From Gemmatimonadota bacterium (GTDB lineage Bacteria; Latescibacterota; UBA2968; UBA8231), in assembly GCA_026706505.1 (NCBI GenBank), contig JAPOYQ010000467.1:1-9717 (forward strand): a stretch of 9,717 nucleotides of DNA, given 5' to 3'. This document shows positions 1 to 7,264 of the stretch, piece by piece. Below the pieces are notes generated by a model, which ran no database searches, was not told the origin of the DNA, and was given only the letters and a program-made list of their open reading frames with translations. The position numbers and the translations under genes were made by a program. The first letter of the stretch is position 1. Every line of letters begins with the position of its first letter.

Positions 1-1
1 A

Positions 2-1207
2 CCCGTCGAAGCATTGGGGGTCCGCGCCGTGGACGACCGCACCCTCGAGATTGTGACCAAGGGCGTGTTTCCGCCGCTGCCCAAGATCATGAAATACGCC
101 TTTACGCTACAGAAGAAGGCGCTGGAGACACACGGCCCCTACTACAACAACGACCCGTCTACCTCGGTCTCGTCCGGTCCCTTTATGCTGGAGTCTTTCG
201 ACCACGGTTTCAAAGTGGTTTTCAAGGCCAACCCACACTACAGAGGCTATCGACCGCCGAGGTTGGCGCGGATAGAAGGAATCTATCTGTCGCCAGCGAC
301 CTATTTTATCGCCTATCTCAACAACGAAATTGACACCTTAAACTTCAACGCCTTGTCGCCAGCCGATTTCGCCACCATCCAGCGCGACCCCGAGCTGCAG
401 GCCAACTACCTGCGCCCCGGTTTGATCGGCACCGACTATGTCTTCTTCGACGCGCATAGCCCGCCCTTCGACGACATCAATGTGCGCAAGGCCTTCGCCC
501 ACGCCATCGATCGCGAGGCCATCGTCAAGGGCGTCTACGGCGAGATCAAGGCCACGCCGGCCCATTCCATGCTCATGCCTGGCTTTCCCTCCGCCGATGT
601 CCAGGGTCAACTTGCCCACTACCAGCGCTTCGACTGTGGCCTGGCGAAGGAACACTTAGCCCAAGCTGGCTTTCCCAACGGGGCCGGCTTCCCACCACAG
701 GTGATGTGGTTGCGCAACGAAAATCCCGGTATTGCCTCAGTCTATCAAGCGGCCGCTGCCTCGATCTCGCAGTGTTTGGGCGTCTCGATCCAAGTCTCGA
801 ATAAAGACAACAAAGTCTTTATGGACGCCCTGCACGAGCGACCCACTGGCATTGCGCTGGGGGCTGTCGCCTATAGCATCGACTTTGCCGACCCCATCAA
901 CCTGCTCGGCATCTGGGTCAGCAGCGGTCGCCACTCTTGGCGCAACCAACTCTTCGATGCCATCCTAGACGAGGCCAGCAACTTAATGGGCGACCCCCAG
1001 CGCCGCGACCAGCTCTTCCGCGACGCCGAGCGAATCCTCGTCGACGATGTCGGTGGAGCCTTTATCGCTCACCGCTGGGCCGGCGACCTGTTCCGGCCCA
1101 CGGTGCGCGGTGCCAGCATCCGCGAGCCGGGGCCTGAGGGTACCTACGGCAAACACTCCGGCAACGACTGGCTGTGGGGCGATATATACATTGGCGCAGC
1201 GCAATAA
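2..1207 (+). CDS. ABC transporter solute-binding protein, family 5 (OppA/DppA-like), C-terminal part
   Basis: Extracytoplasmic binding protein that captures peptides or similar ligands and delivers them to the two permeases encoded just downstream. The frame is open to the left edge (codons for P-V-E-A precede the first possible TTG start at 14), so the gene begins outside the window and any signal peptide is not visible. About 401 residues are present, against roughly 500-600 for a full family 5 protein. Recognisable blocks are GPFMLESF (176-199), followed by the typical 'NPHYRGYRPP' stretch, and the family signature region DDINVRKAFAHAIDRE (470-517), which is the classic 'vRqAlayAiDR' block. 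The C-terminus contains the usual domain II closing segment (DAERILVDDVGGAFIAHRW). It ends with TAA 44 bp before the permease start, consistent with one operon. The ligand cannot be read from sequence: family 5 proteins bind peptides, nickel, opines, sugars or other compounds. The family call is secure, the substrate unknown. Confidence 0.93.
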   Translation, partial: PVEALGVRAVDDRTLEIVTKGVFPPLPKIMKYAFTLQKKALETHGPYYNNDPSTSVSSGPFMLESFDHGFKVVFKANPHYRGYRPPRLARIEGIYLSPATYFIAYLNNEIDTLNFNALSPADFATIQRDPELQANYLRPGLIGTDYVFFDAHSPPFDDINVRKAFAHAIDREAIVKGVYGEIKATPAHSMLMPGFPSADVQGQLAHYQRFDCGLAKEHLAQAGFPNGAGFPPQVMWLRNENPGIASVYQAAAASISQCLGVSIQVSNKDNKVFMDALHERPTGIALGAVAYSIDFADPINLLGIWVSSGRHSWRNQLFDAILDEASNLMGDPQRRDQLFRDAERILVDDVGGAFIAHRWAGDLFRPTVRGASIREPGPEGTYGKHSGNDWLWGDIYIGAAQ

Positions 1208-1251
1208 TGACCGGCGACCACTGCCAAAGAGCGCACCCAAGGCCATAGGCG

Positions 1252-2217
1252 ATGCTTTTCTATCTGGCCCGTCGCCTGATCGCCTTAGCCTTTGTGCTGC
1301 TGGCAGTGTCGATGATCGTTTTCGCACTGATGCACTCGGTGCCAGGCGGCCCCTTCGACACCCAACAAGCCAAGCTGCCCAAGGCCGCACGCGAGAATAT
1401 TGAGCGCAAATACGGCCTCGACAAACCCGTCTGGCAGCAATACCTCAACTACATGAGCCACGCAGTTCGCTTCGACTTCGGCATCCCCTACCAGCAGCCG
1501 CAGACCACAGTCGCCGCGCTAATAGGCAAGACCTGGATCGTCACTGTGCAAGTCGGCGTGATGACAATCCTCGTGGCCTTTAGCTGTGGGATAGCCGCCG
1601 GCATGTTGGCTGCCTACCACCAGAACAGTTGGCTTGACAATATCGTGACCTTTGGCGCGATGCTCGGCGTCACCGTGCCCAATTTCGTAGTGGCGATGTG
1701 GTTTATCCTGTTTTTCGGGGTGGCACGGCAGTGGCTGCCCACCGGCGGCTGGAGCAATTCCGGCGCCTGCCTCTATGGCAACATGCTGTGTTGAGTCTGG
1801 ATTCTGCCGGTTTTGGCCTATGCGATGGCACCGATGGCGATCATTGCTCGCTACACCCGTGCCAGCATCGTCGATGTCATCGGCGAGGACTACGTGCGCA
1901 CCGCTCGGGCCAAGGGCCTGAGTGAAGCCAAGGTCATGCGGCGCCACGTGCTGCGCAACGCGCAGATCCCGATGGTCACTGCGCTGGGCACCGAAATACC
2001 CAACCTCATCACCGGCAGCATCTTCATCGAGAGCATCTTCCGCATCAATGGCCTCGGCAAGTTCTTCGTCACCAGCACCCTCAACCGCGACTACCCGATG
2101 ATCATGGCGACCTTCTTGCTGGTGGCGTTATTGTGGGGCATCACCTATATGCTGACTGATATCGCCTATACCCTCATCGACCCGCGCGTCAAACTCGGCG
2201 GCAAAAAAGAGGCCTGA
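1252..2217 (+). pseudogene. OppB/DppB-type ABC permease, interrupted by an in-frame TGA
   Basis: Inner-membrane permease subunit of the peptide/nickel-type importer. Read through, the frame is 321 codons, a normal length for the family. It starts MLFYLARRLIALAF, the typical first membrane helix, at an ATG with a weak AAGG at 1239-1242. Codons 1-180 carry the N-terminal helix, the HSVPGGPF block, the RKYGLDKPVWQQY block, and helices up to WLPTGGW. Codon 181 (1792-1794) is TGA. The same frame then resumes with [20 protein letters not shown] and the EAA loop that contacts the ATPase (about codons 212-241, [18 protein letters not shown]), ending DPRVKLGG. A product stopping at 180 would lack the EAA loop and be non-functional. 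A restart is possible at TTG 1813 or ATG 1825. The stretch between GGW and ILP is about 8 residues longer than in E. coli OppB as I recall it, and looks atypical. A pair of compensating frameshifts (frame at 1761-1799 reads [13 protein letters not shown]) is therefore an alternative to a simple nonsense change or sequencing error. The stop codon overlaps the next start (TGATG). Confidence 0.85.
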
Positions 2218-3104
2218 TGACCGAATCCCTCGCCGGCGAAATCAGCAGCATCCACCGCTCCTTTTGGGCCGACGCCCGCCGGCGTTTTGTGCGCAACCGC
2301 CTCGCCGTCACCGGACTGGCCATTGTCATCGCGATCTCCTTTTTGGCGATCTTCGCCGATGTTCTCGCGCCCTTCCCCTACGACCACGCCTATTTCGACA
2401 AGGTTTTGCTCGCGCCTTTGCAACACCCGGATCACCTGCTGGGCACCGACGAGGTTGGACGCGACTATCTCAGCCGCCTAATCTACGGTGCCCGCACCTC
2501 GCTAATCGTTAGTCTGCTAGTTCAGGCCCTCGCCGTGTTGATCGGGGTACCGATCGGTGCCCTCGCTGGCTATTTCGGCGGGCGGCTCGATTTTGTCGTC
2601 ACCCGCATTATCGACGTGATGACCGCCTTTCCCAGCTTGCTCTTTGCCATCCTCATCATCTCGGTCCTCGAAGGCGGCTTGACGACCATTATCGTCGCCT
2701 TGAGCATCACTGGCTGGATCGGCATCGCCCGGCTGACGCGGGCACAATTTTTGACCCTGCGCGAGCAAGAATACGCCCTAGCGGCAAGGGCGCTGGGTGT
2801 GCCGACGCGCAAAATCATCTTCCGCGACCTGCTGCTCAATGCGCTGACCCCGATCTTGGTCGCCGTCAGTTTCGGCATCCCAAGCACCATCTTCGCCGAA
2901 GCGGGTTTGAGCTTTATCGGTCTGGGGATCAACGACCCGATGGCCAGTTGGGGCAAGATGGTCGGCGTTTCCAACGCCTATGTCCGCATCTACTGGCACC
3001 TAGCGCTATTCCCGACCATCGCCATCGCCCTGACCATGCTGGGCTTTTCATTTTTAGGCGATGGTCTGCGCGATGCGCTGGACCCCAAATACGATCGTCC
3101 ATAG
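2217..3104 (+). CDS. OppC/DppC-type ABC transporter permease
   Basis: Second inner-membrane permease of the importer, pairing with the OppB-type subunit. The intact 295-residue frame matches the family's usual length. An N-terminal cytoplasmic segment (RRRFVRNRLA, 21-30) precedes the first helix. The canonical block HLLGTDEVGRDYLSRLIYGA is at 73-92. The EAA loop, which docks on the ATPase, is at about 185-212 (EYALAARALGVPTRKI...LLLNALTPI). Family blocks LSFIGLGI...PMASWGKMV (231-249) and FLGDGLRDALDPK (279-291) are present. ATG at 2217 overlaps the TGA of the upstream permease by one base, implying translational coupling, so a premature stop upstream could also lower expression of this gene. 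No ATPase (OppD/OppF) gene follows on this strand. The ligand is unknown. Confidence 0.96.
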   Translation: MTESLAGEISSIHRSFWADARRRFVRNRLAVTGLAIVIAISFLAIFADVLAPFPYDHAYFDKVLLAPLQHPDHLLGTDEVGRDYLSRLIYGARTSLIVSLLVQALAVLIGVPIGALAGYFGGRLDFVVTRIIDVMTAFPSLLFAILIISVLEGGLTTIIVALSITGWIGIARLTRAQFLTLREQEYALAARALGVPTRKIIFRDLLLNALTPILVAVSFGIPSTIFAEAGLSFIGLGINDPMASWGKMVGVSNAYVRIYWHLALFPTIAIALTMLGFSFLGDGLRDALDPKYDRP

Positions 3105-3150
3105 CGGTGAGTTTCGCCAAGACCTGCCTTTTTCTCAACCTCACCGCTAT
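3101..3150 (+). terminator. Perfect 11-bp inverted repeat between convergent genes, possible terminator
   Basis: ATAGCGGTGAG at 3101-3111 is an exact reverse complement of CTCACCGCTAT at 3140-3150, separated by 28 nt. The left arm includes the stop codon of the OppC-type gene. The repeat lies in the only gap (3105-3174) between this operon and the convergent dehydrogenase gene, so it could terminate transcription from either side. Against this, no T-run follows the right arm on the + strand. The only T-run (3129-3133) is inside the loop, and the loop is long for an intrinsic terminator. It could instead be an mRNA-stabilising stem. Confidence 0.4.
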
Positions 3151-3174
3151 CACTGTTCTCAGCGCATTACAGCC

Positions 3175-4119
3175 TCAATACCCCTTGCGCTTGTCGATCA
3201 CACTCACCAACGCCTCCCCCGCCAAGTAGCGCCGCAAATTATCGCAAAACAACGCCACGCAACGACTATCGCGGTTGGGCGATCCCCCGGCCGTATGCGG
3301 CGTAATCAGCACATTGTCCATCCGCCACAGCGGGTGATCCTCGGGCAGGGGCTCCTGCGGCACCACGTCCAATCCCGCCCCGCCGATCTGCCCGTTGGCA
3401 AGCGCCGTTAGCAGGGCCTGCTCATCGACGATCCGCCCCCGCGTGACATTGATCAACAATGCGTGGCTCCGCATCCGCGCAAACGCCTCTTGGTCGAACA
3501 GCCCCTCAGTCTCCGCAGTCAACGGCGCACAGACCGCCACCACATCGGATTGTTCCAACAGCGCGTGAAACTGATCCATCCCCCAACAGGCTTCCACTGC
3601 TTCCGGCACTTCGACGTCTTCTGGATCCACCGCGATAATCCGCATCCCGAACGCGCTCGCCCGCTGCGCCAACTCCCTCCCAGTCCCCCCCAATCCCACA
3701 ATCCCCATCGTCTGCTCAACCAGTTCCCACGACGCAGCGCGAATCGGCCAGCGCTGCTCCCAGTCCGGATAGCGCACGGCCGTGTGAATCCCCCGCGTCA
3801 GCCCGAGCAACAACGCCATCGCATGTTCGGCCAGATGCACTCCCACCCACCCCTTGGCGCTGCACAACACCACATCGCTCTCGACCAGTTCGGGATGCAG
3901 CACTCCGTCCACCCCTGCCCCCCAACTCTGCATCCACTTGAGCTTTTGCCGCCGCGCGAACATCTCCTGACTTATATGCCCGCAGACGACCTCGATCTCC
4001 GGCATGACTTCCAAGGCCGCCGCATCCGAGTCCACGCACACCACTTCCACTTCCTCGGCTACCTGCCGAATCTCCTCTATCAACTCCTCAGCTAAATCCA
4101 TCCGCATCAAGACTTTCAT
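3175..4119 (-). CDS. D-isomer-specific 2-hydroxyacid dehydrogenase
   Basis: NAD(P)-dependent cytosolic oxidoreductase interconverting a D-2-hydroxyacid and a 2-oxoacid (glyoxylate/hydroxypyruvate reductase or phosphoglycerate dehydrogenase-like). The 314-residue frame is full length. The nucleotide-binding Rossmann motif is GLGGTG at residues 142-147. Asp165 ends the second strand (IIAVDP), which favours NAD over NADP. The catalytic Arg-Glu-His triad is in place: Arg227 in NVTRGRIVDE, Glu256 in VPQEP, and His275 in ITPHTAGGS. The N-terminal substrate-domain block WMQSWGAGVDGVL (62-74) is typical. The start is set by ATG at 4119 with a strong ribosome site. The gene converges on the ABC operon and diverges from the PrpD-like gene across an 88-bp gap. 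Substrate cannot be assigned from sequence. Hydroxypyruvate or glyoxylate is a family-level guess only. Confidence 0.95.
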   Translation of the reverse strand: MKVLMRMDLAEELIEEIRQVAEEVEVVCVDSDAAALEVMPEIEVVCGHISQEMFARRQKLKWMQSWGAGVDGVLHPELVESDVVLCSAKGWVGVHLAEHAMALLLGLTRGIHTAVRYPDWEQRWPIRAASWELVEQTMGIVGLGGTGRELAQRASAFGMRIIAVDPEDVEVPEAVEACWGMDQFHALLEQSDVVAVCAPLTAETEGLFDQEAFARMRSHALLINVTRGRIVDEQALLTALANGQIGGAGLDVVPQEPLPEDHPLWRMDNVLITPHTAGGSPNRDSRCVALFCDNLRRYLAGEALVSVIDKRKGY

Positions 4120-4122
4120 ATT

Positions 4123-4130
4123 CCTCTCCT
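4123..4130 (-). promoter_or_regulatory. Strong Shine-Dalgarno site for the 2-hydroxyacid dehydrogenase
   Basis: On the minus strand the sequence AGGAGAGG lies 3 nt before the ATG at 4119, within a longer purine run (GGGAAGGAGAGG). The AAGGAG core just upstream gives more usual spacing. It supports the chosen start. Confidence 0.6.
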
Positions 4131-4140
4131 TCCCTTGCGA

Positions 4141-4170
4141 TTGTCCGTCCTCGGCGACAGACCCTATTAT
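4141..4170 (+). promoter_or_regulatory. Candidate sigma70-type promoter for the PrpD-like gene
   Basis: TTGTCC (4141-4146) and TATTAT (4165-4170) are separated by 18 nt and match the -35 and -10 consensus at 4/6 and 5/6 positions. They lie in the 88-bp divergent gap, placing transcription start about 30 nt before the ATG at 4208. The overlapping TTGCGA at 4135-4140 is too far away to be the -35 box. On the other strand I see only a weak match (TTGGTG, 17 nt, TAATAG). Consensus matching alone is modest evidence, especially for a probable non-proteobacterium. Confidence 0.3.
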
Positions 4171-4207
4171 TTCTCTTTCTCAATCTCACCAACCACGGAA
4201 GCAGATC

Positions 4208-5722
4208 ATGCAAAACCACATCGTCAAGACCCACCCAGACGGTACGGTCCTCCCGCGCGAAGAGCAATTGGCTTGGAAGCTAGCCCAACTCGCCGCCCAC
4301 AACCAAGCGGCCGACGCGGATGTTGTCGAGATGATCGGCAATCGCCTCATCGACAATGCCGCGGTCGCCTTAGCCGCGATCAATCGCCCGCCAGTGCGCA
4401 ACGCCCGCCTCCTCGCCTTGGGCTATCCCCATCCCCACAACAGCGGCGCCCGCCTCTTCGGCGTGGCCAACGACCGCAGCTTCCACTGCGAATGGGCTGC
4501 CCTCGCCAACGGAGTTGCCGTGCGCGAACTCGACATGCATGACACTTACCTCGCAGCCGACTACTCGCATCCCGGCGACAACATCCCCGGCCTGCTCGCC
4601 GCCGCTCAGCAAACAGGTGCCGACGGTCATGCGCTGACCTTGGGCATACTCACAGCCTACGAGGTGCAGATGGCGCTGGTAACGGGCATTTGCTTACACG
4701 AGCACAAAATCGACCACGTCGCCCACCTCGCCCCAGCCGTGGCCGCCGGGCTGGGAACTATGCTGCAGATGCCAGCCGAGCAAATCTACCAAGCCATCAA
4801 CCAGAGCCTGCACCTAGCCTGCGCCACCCGCCAGTCGCGCAAAGGGGACATCACCTCGTGGAAGGCCTACGCCCCAGCCCAAGCCAACAAGATCGCCATT
4901 GAAGCTGTCGGCAGGGTACGCCTCGGCGAGCGGGCACCGTCGCCCATCTACGAAGGCTGCGACGCCGTCATCGCCTGGATGCTGTCCGGGCCAGACGCCG
5001 AATACCGCGTCCCCTTGCCCGATCCCGGCGAAAACATGCGCGCCATCCTGCGCTCCTACACCAAGGAACACTCCGCCGAATACCAAGCCCAAGCCCTGAT
5101 CGACCTCGGCTTCCGGCTCCACGCCCGCAATATAGACTTAGACCAAGTGGAAGACGTCGTAATCCGCACCAGCCACCACACGCACTACGTGATCGGCACA
5201 GGGGCCAACGACCCGCAGAAAATGGACCCAGACGCCTCGCGCGAGACCCTCGACCACAGCGCCATGTACATCCTCGCCGTCGCCTGGGAGGACGGCGCTT
5301 GGCATCACGTGCATTCCTATACCTCGGAGCGCGCCCACCGCCCTTCGACCGTCGCGCTGTGGCACAAGATCCGCACCGAAGAAGTCGCCGAGTGGACTCA
5401 AGCCTATCACCATCCAGATCCCGACCACAAGCAGTTCGGTGCCCAAGTCGTGGTCCGCCTCGCCGACGGCACTCAGATCGCCGAACGCCTCGACAACCCC
5501 AACGCCCACTACCTCGGCGACCGGCCCTTTGCCCGGTCAGACTACATCGACAAGCTAGCCGTCTTGACCGAGGGACTCGTAGCGTCAGCCGAGAACGAGC
5601 GCTTCCTAGAGTTAGTAGACCGGTTGCCAGACCTGACGCCCGAGGAAGTGGGCCAACTCAATCTCGTGGCAGCCGAGGGCATGTTGGAAGACGCCAGCAG
5701 TTCCCGCGTAGGCATTTTGTAG
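4208..5722 (+). CDS. MmgE/PrpD family protein, 2-methylcitrate dehydratase-like
   Basis: Probable cytosolic hydro-lyase. PrpD dehydrates 2-methylcitrate in the propionate (methylcitrate) cycle, while other family members act on aconitate or related acids. The 504-residue frame is close to E. coli PrpD (about 483). The similarity runs the whole length: [20 protein letters not shown] (106-125) matches PrpD 'LDFNDTWLAAEWGHPSDN'; [14 protein letters not shown] (167-180) matches 'GLDHV'; [10 protein letters not shown] (211-220) matches 'GTRKSWAA'; and [12 protein letters not shown] in the C-terminal half matches 'RDHCIQYMVAI'. His121, His170 and Lys219 sit where active-site His and Lys residues lie in family structures, by my alignment from memory. 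ATG at 4208 is preceded by GGAAG (4197-4201, 6-nt spacer). The frame is open further upstream, but that extension would overlap the divergent gene and lacks similarity. No prpB or prpC gene adjoins it, so the substrate is uncertain. Its stop is 4 nt from that of the convergent symporter gene. Confidence 0.92.
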   Translation: MQNHIVKTHPDGTVLPREEQLAWKLAQLAAHNQAADADVVEMIGNRLIDNAAVALAAINRPPVRNARLLALGYPHPHNSGARLFGVANDRSFHCEWAALANGVAVRELDMHDTYLAADYSHPGDNIPGLLAAAQQTGADGHALTLGILTAYEVQMALVTGICLHEHKIDHVAHLAPAVAAGLGTMLQMPAEQIYQAINQSLHLACATRQSRKGDITSWKAYAPAQANKIAIEAVGRVRLGERAPSPIYEGCDAVIAWMLSGPDAEYRVPLPDPGENMRAILRSYTKEHSAEYQAQALIDLGFRLHARNIDLDQVEDVVIRTSHHTHYVIGTGANDPQKMDPDASRETLDHSAMYILAVAWEDGAWHHVHSYTSERAHRPSTVALWHKIRTEEVAEWTQAYHHPDPDHKQFGAQVVVRLADGTQIAERLDNPNAHYLGDRPFARSDYIDKLAVLTEGLVASAENERFLELVDRLPDLTPEEVGQLNLVAAEGMLEDASSSRVGIL

Positions 5723-5726
5723 CCCA

Positions 5727-7022
5727 TCAATCCTGGAGCAAGTCTTCGCCTTCTGTGCGCGCCACCAGTGCCGTGACTACCAGATCGCTGGTCACGTTGA
5801 CGGCCGTGCGGCACATATCGAGCAGGCGATCGACGGCCAAGACAATGGCGATGGCTTCCACCGGCAGGCCGACCGCGGGCAGGATCAGCGCGATGGCGAC
5901 CAAGCTGGCAGCGGGGATGCCCGCCACGCCAATCGACGTGAGCAAGGCGAGCAATACGACGATCATCTGCTCCGCAATGCCAAAATCTATGCCAGACGCG
6001 AACGCGTACACTTGGGCGATGAACACCACCACCACGCACTCGTACAGTGCCGTGCCATCCATGTTCACCGTCGCCCCCAACGGCAGGACAAAGCTGGTCA
6101 CGCGGTTGGAAATGCCAGCCTGTTCGGCGCTGTTGATGGTCACCGGCAAGGTCGCCGAAGACGACGCAGTCGAAAACGCGGTCAATTGCGCGGGCGCGAT
6201 CTTAGCGTAGTACTCGTATGGACTGATCCCAGCAACCAAGCGCAGCAGCAGCGGCAACCACACGGCAAAATGCACTGCCAGCGCCAGCAATACAGTCAGG
6301 AAAAACAGGCCCAACGCTTCAAGCGCGGCAAAGCCAGAGACGAGCAACGTCTTGCCCACTAGCGCAAACGCGCCGATGGGTGCAAACCGCATGATCCACA
6401 TCGTGATCAGGATCATGAGGTCGTGCAGGCCGACCCAGAACTGCTGTAGAATGTCGCCCGCCGGCCCGTTCAGCCGCGACATGAAATACCCAAACACGAC
6501 CCCGACAAACACCAGCGCCAGCAGTTGAACCTCTAGCGCCGCCGCGAAAATGTTGGACGGTATCGCGCGCTTGAGAACCTCGACCAGATCGCGTATGCCG
6601 CGTCCCTCTACCTTGTCCATGACTTGCGACGGGTCTGGCAGCGCCGTGCCCAGCGCCCGCGCCGACTCAGTCTCGCCGGGCGCTATGACATTCACGCAAA
6701 CGAGGCCAGTGCAAACCGACAGCAATCCAGTCGCCACGTAAAAGGCCACCGTCTTCCCGCCGATGCGTCCAAAGGCATTCTGGCTCGCCATGTTGCGAAC
6801 GCCAACAATGATCGAAGACAGAATCAGCGGCACCACGATCATCTTCAGCGCATTGAGGAACAAGCTGCCAAAGAAATCGAGAATTTCCATGAGCGACGCG
6901 CCAAACAGCGTCGTATGCTCGTCGGCCACCCACCCTACTAATGCGGCGAGGACGAGGGCAATGGCGATCTGCCAGTGCAACGGAATGCCGATAAACCGCG
7001 AAAGTGCGCTACGCTGGTTCAT
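5727..7022 (-). CDS. Sodium/proton:dicarboxylate (glutamate/aspartate-type) symporter, SDF family
   Basis: Inner-membrane secondary transporter of the DAACS/SDF family (GltP, GltPh, DctA, EAAT), importing acidic amino acids or C4-dicarboxylates with cations. The 431-residue frame is full length with several hydrophobic helices. The hairpin-1 serine motif is [10 protein letters not shown] (284-293), helix 7 has NMDGT (320-324), and hairpin 2 has GIPAAS (369-374). In helix 8, Asp398, Asp402, Arg405, Thr406, Asn409 and Asp413 follow exactly the spacing of GltPh Asp390, Asp394, Arg397, Thr398, Asn401 and Asp405. Arg405 (side-chain carboxylate) plus Asp402 (amino group) favour glutamate or aspartate over neutral amino acids or plain dicarboxylates. 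ATG at 7022 has AAGGA 10 nt upstream (7033-7037). It is a single-gene unit, divergent from the small gene at 7060 across 37 AT-rich bases in which I see no clear promoter. Confidence 0.95.
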   Translation of the reverse strand: MNQRSALSRFIGIPLHWQIAIALVLAALVGWVADEHTTLFGASLMEILDFFGSLFLNALKMIVVPLILSSIIVGVRNMASQNAFGRIGGKTVAFYVATGLLSVCTGLVCVNVIAPGETESARALGTALPDPSQVMDKVEGRGIRDLVEVLKRAIPSNIFAAALEVQLLALVFVGVVFGYFMSRLNGPAGDILQQFWVGLHDLMILITMWIMRFAPIGAFALVGKTLLVSGFAALEALGLFFLTVLLALAVHFAVWLPLLLRLVAGISPYEYYAKIAPAQLTAFSTASSSATLPVTINSAEQAGISNRVTSFVLPLGATVNMDGTALYECVVVVFIAQVYAFASGIDFGIAEQMIVVLLALLTSIGVAGIPAASLVAIALILPAVGLPVEAIAIVLAVDRLLDMCRTAVNVTSDLVVTALVARTEGEDLLQD

Positions 7023-7044
7023 TATTTATTTTTCCTTGGTCAAC

Positions 7045-7052
7045 GAGAGGAG
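7045..7052 (+). promoter_or_regulatory. Strong Shine-Dalgarno site for the small antitoxin-like gene
   Basis: GAGAGGAG sits 7 nt before ATG 7060. It argues that the 64-residue frame is, or recently was, translated. It also fixes the start there and not at the upstream in-frame start inside the symporter gene. Confidence 0.7.
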
Positions 7053-7059
7053 TTCAAAC

Positions 7060-7254
7060 ATGAAAACGCATAGAGAATTGCTTGACGAATGGATGAAAGA
7101 ACCCGAATTCGTCGCTGAATACGACGCGCTTGCAGAAGAATTCGCCCTCTTTGATAAAATGCTCAAAGTCCAAAAAAGATGGGCACCGTCGTTCCACACC
7201 GCAAAGGACAAGCCCCGGATGGTTCCCTCGACAAAACCGGTCACCAGCGTCTAA
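7060..7254 (+). CDS. Small protein resembling the N-terminus of a HigA/XRE-type antitoxin, lacking the HTH (probable remnant)
   Basis: A 64-residue frame. Residues 1-40 (starting MKTHRELLDEWMKEPEFVAE, then the YDALAEEFALFDKMLK block) match the N-terminal arm that precedes the helix-turn-helix in HigA-like XRE antitoxins ('...L.eeWmkDPEF.aEYdaLe.EFal...LlkaRk'). In those proteins about 50-60 further residues with the DNA-binding HTH follow. Here the similarity fades after LKVQK and the frame ends in a proline- and lysine-rich tail with no recognisable HTH. GC is 50/120 (42%) for 7060-7179 but about 61% for 7181-7254, so the composition break coincides with the loss of similarity. No HigB/RelE-type toxin gene adjoins it: upstream is the opposite-strand symporter and downstream an amidohydrolase. 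The TAA stop overlaps the next gene's ribosome site, so the two may be co-transcribed. I infer a transferred and truncated antitoxin. A functional small protein is not excluded. Confidence 0.6.
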   Translation: MKTHRELLDEWMKEPEFVAEYDALAEEFALFDKMLKVQKRWAPSFHTAKDKPRMVPSTKPVTSV

Positions 7255-7257
7255 GGA
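7253..7257 (+). promoter_or_regulatory. Shine-Dalgarno site for the amidohydrolase, overlapping the stop of the small gene
   Basis: AAGGA, 7 nt before ATG 7265, shares bases with the TAA at 7252-7254. It decides the start at 7265 over the longer in-frame opening at about 7130, and suggests translational coupling between the two genes. Confidence 0.6.
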
Positions 7258-7264
7258 CAACACC

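Noticed and set aside
1792..1794. Selenocysteine or alternative genetic code at the TGA
   Set aside because: The family does not use selenocysteine, and I did not identify a SECIS-like hairpin, although no folding was run. TGA also acts as the ordinary stop of this gene, the dehydrogenase and the symporter.
4004..4207. N-terminal extension of the PrpD-like frame
   Set aside because: It would overlap the divergent dehydrogenase gene and reads as Ser/Thr-rich sequence without family similarity. ATG 4208 has a well-spaced ribosome site and begins the PrpD-like sequence.
5299..6210. Long 303-codon open frame on the + strand spanning the ends of two convergent genes
   Set aside because: It lies out of frame over the PrpD-like gene and antisense to the symporter, is rich in Arg, Pro and Ser as expected of GC-rich shadow frames, and has no recognisable domain.
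7130..7264. Longer N-terminus for the amidohydrolase
   Set aside because: It would overlap the small gene, is Lys/Arg/Ser/Pro-rich without family similarity, and the ribosome site at 7253-7257 points to ATG 7265, where the family N-terminus MIYDGH begins.
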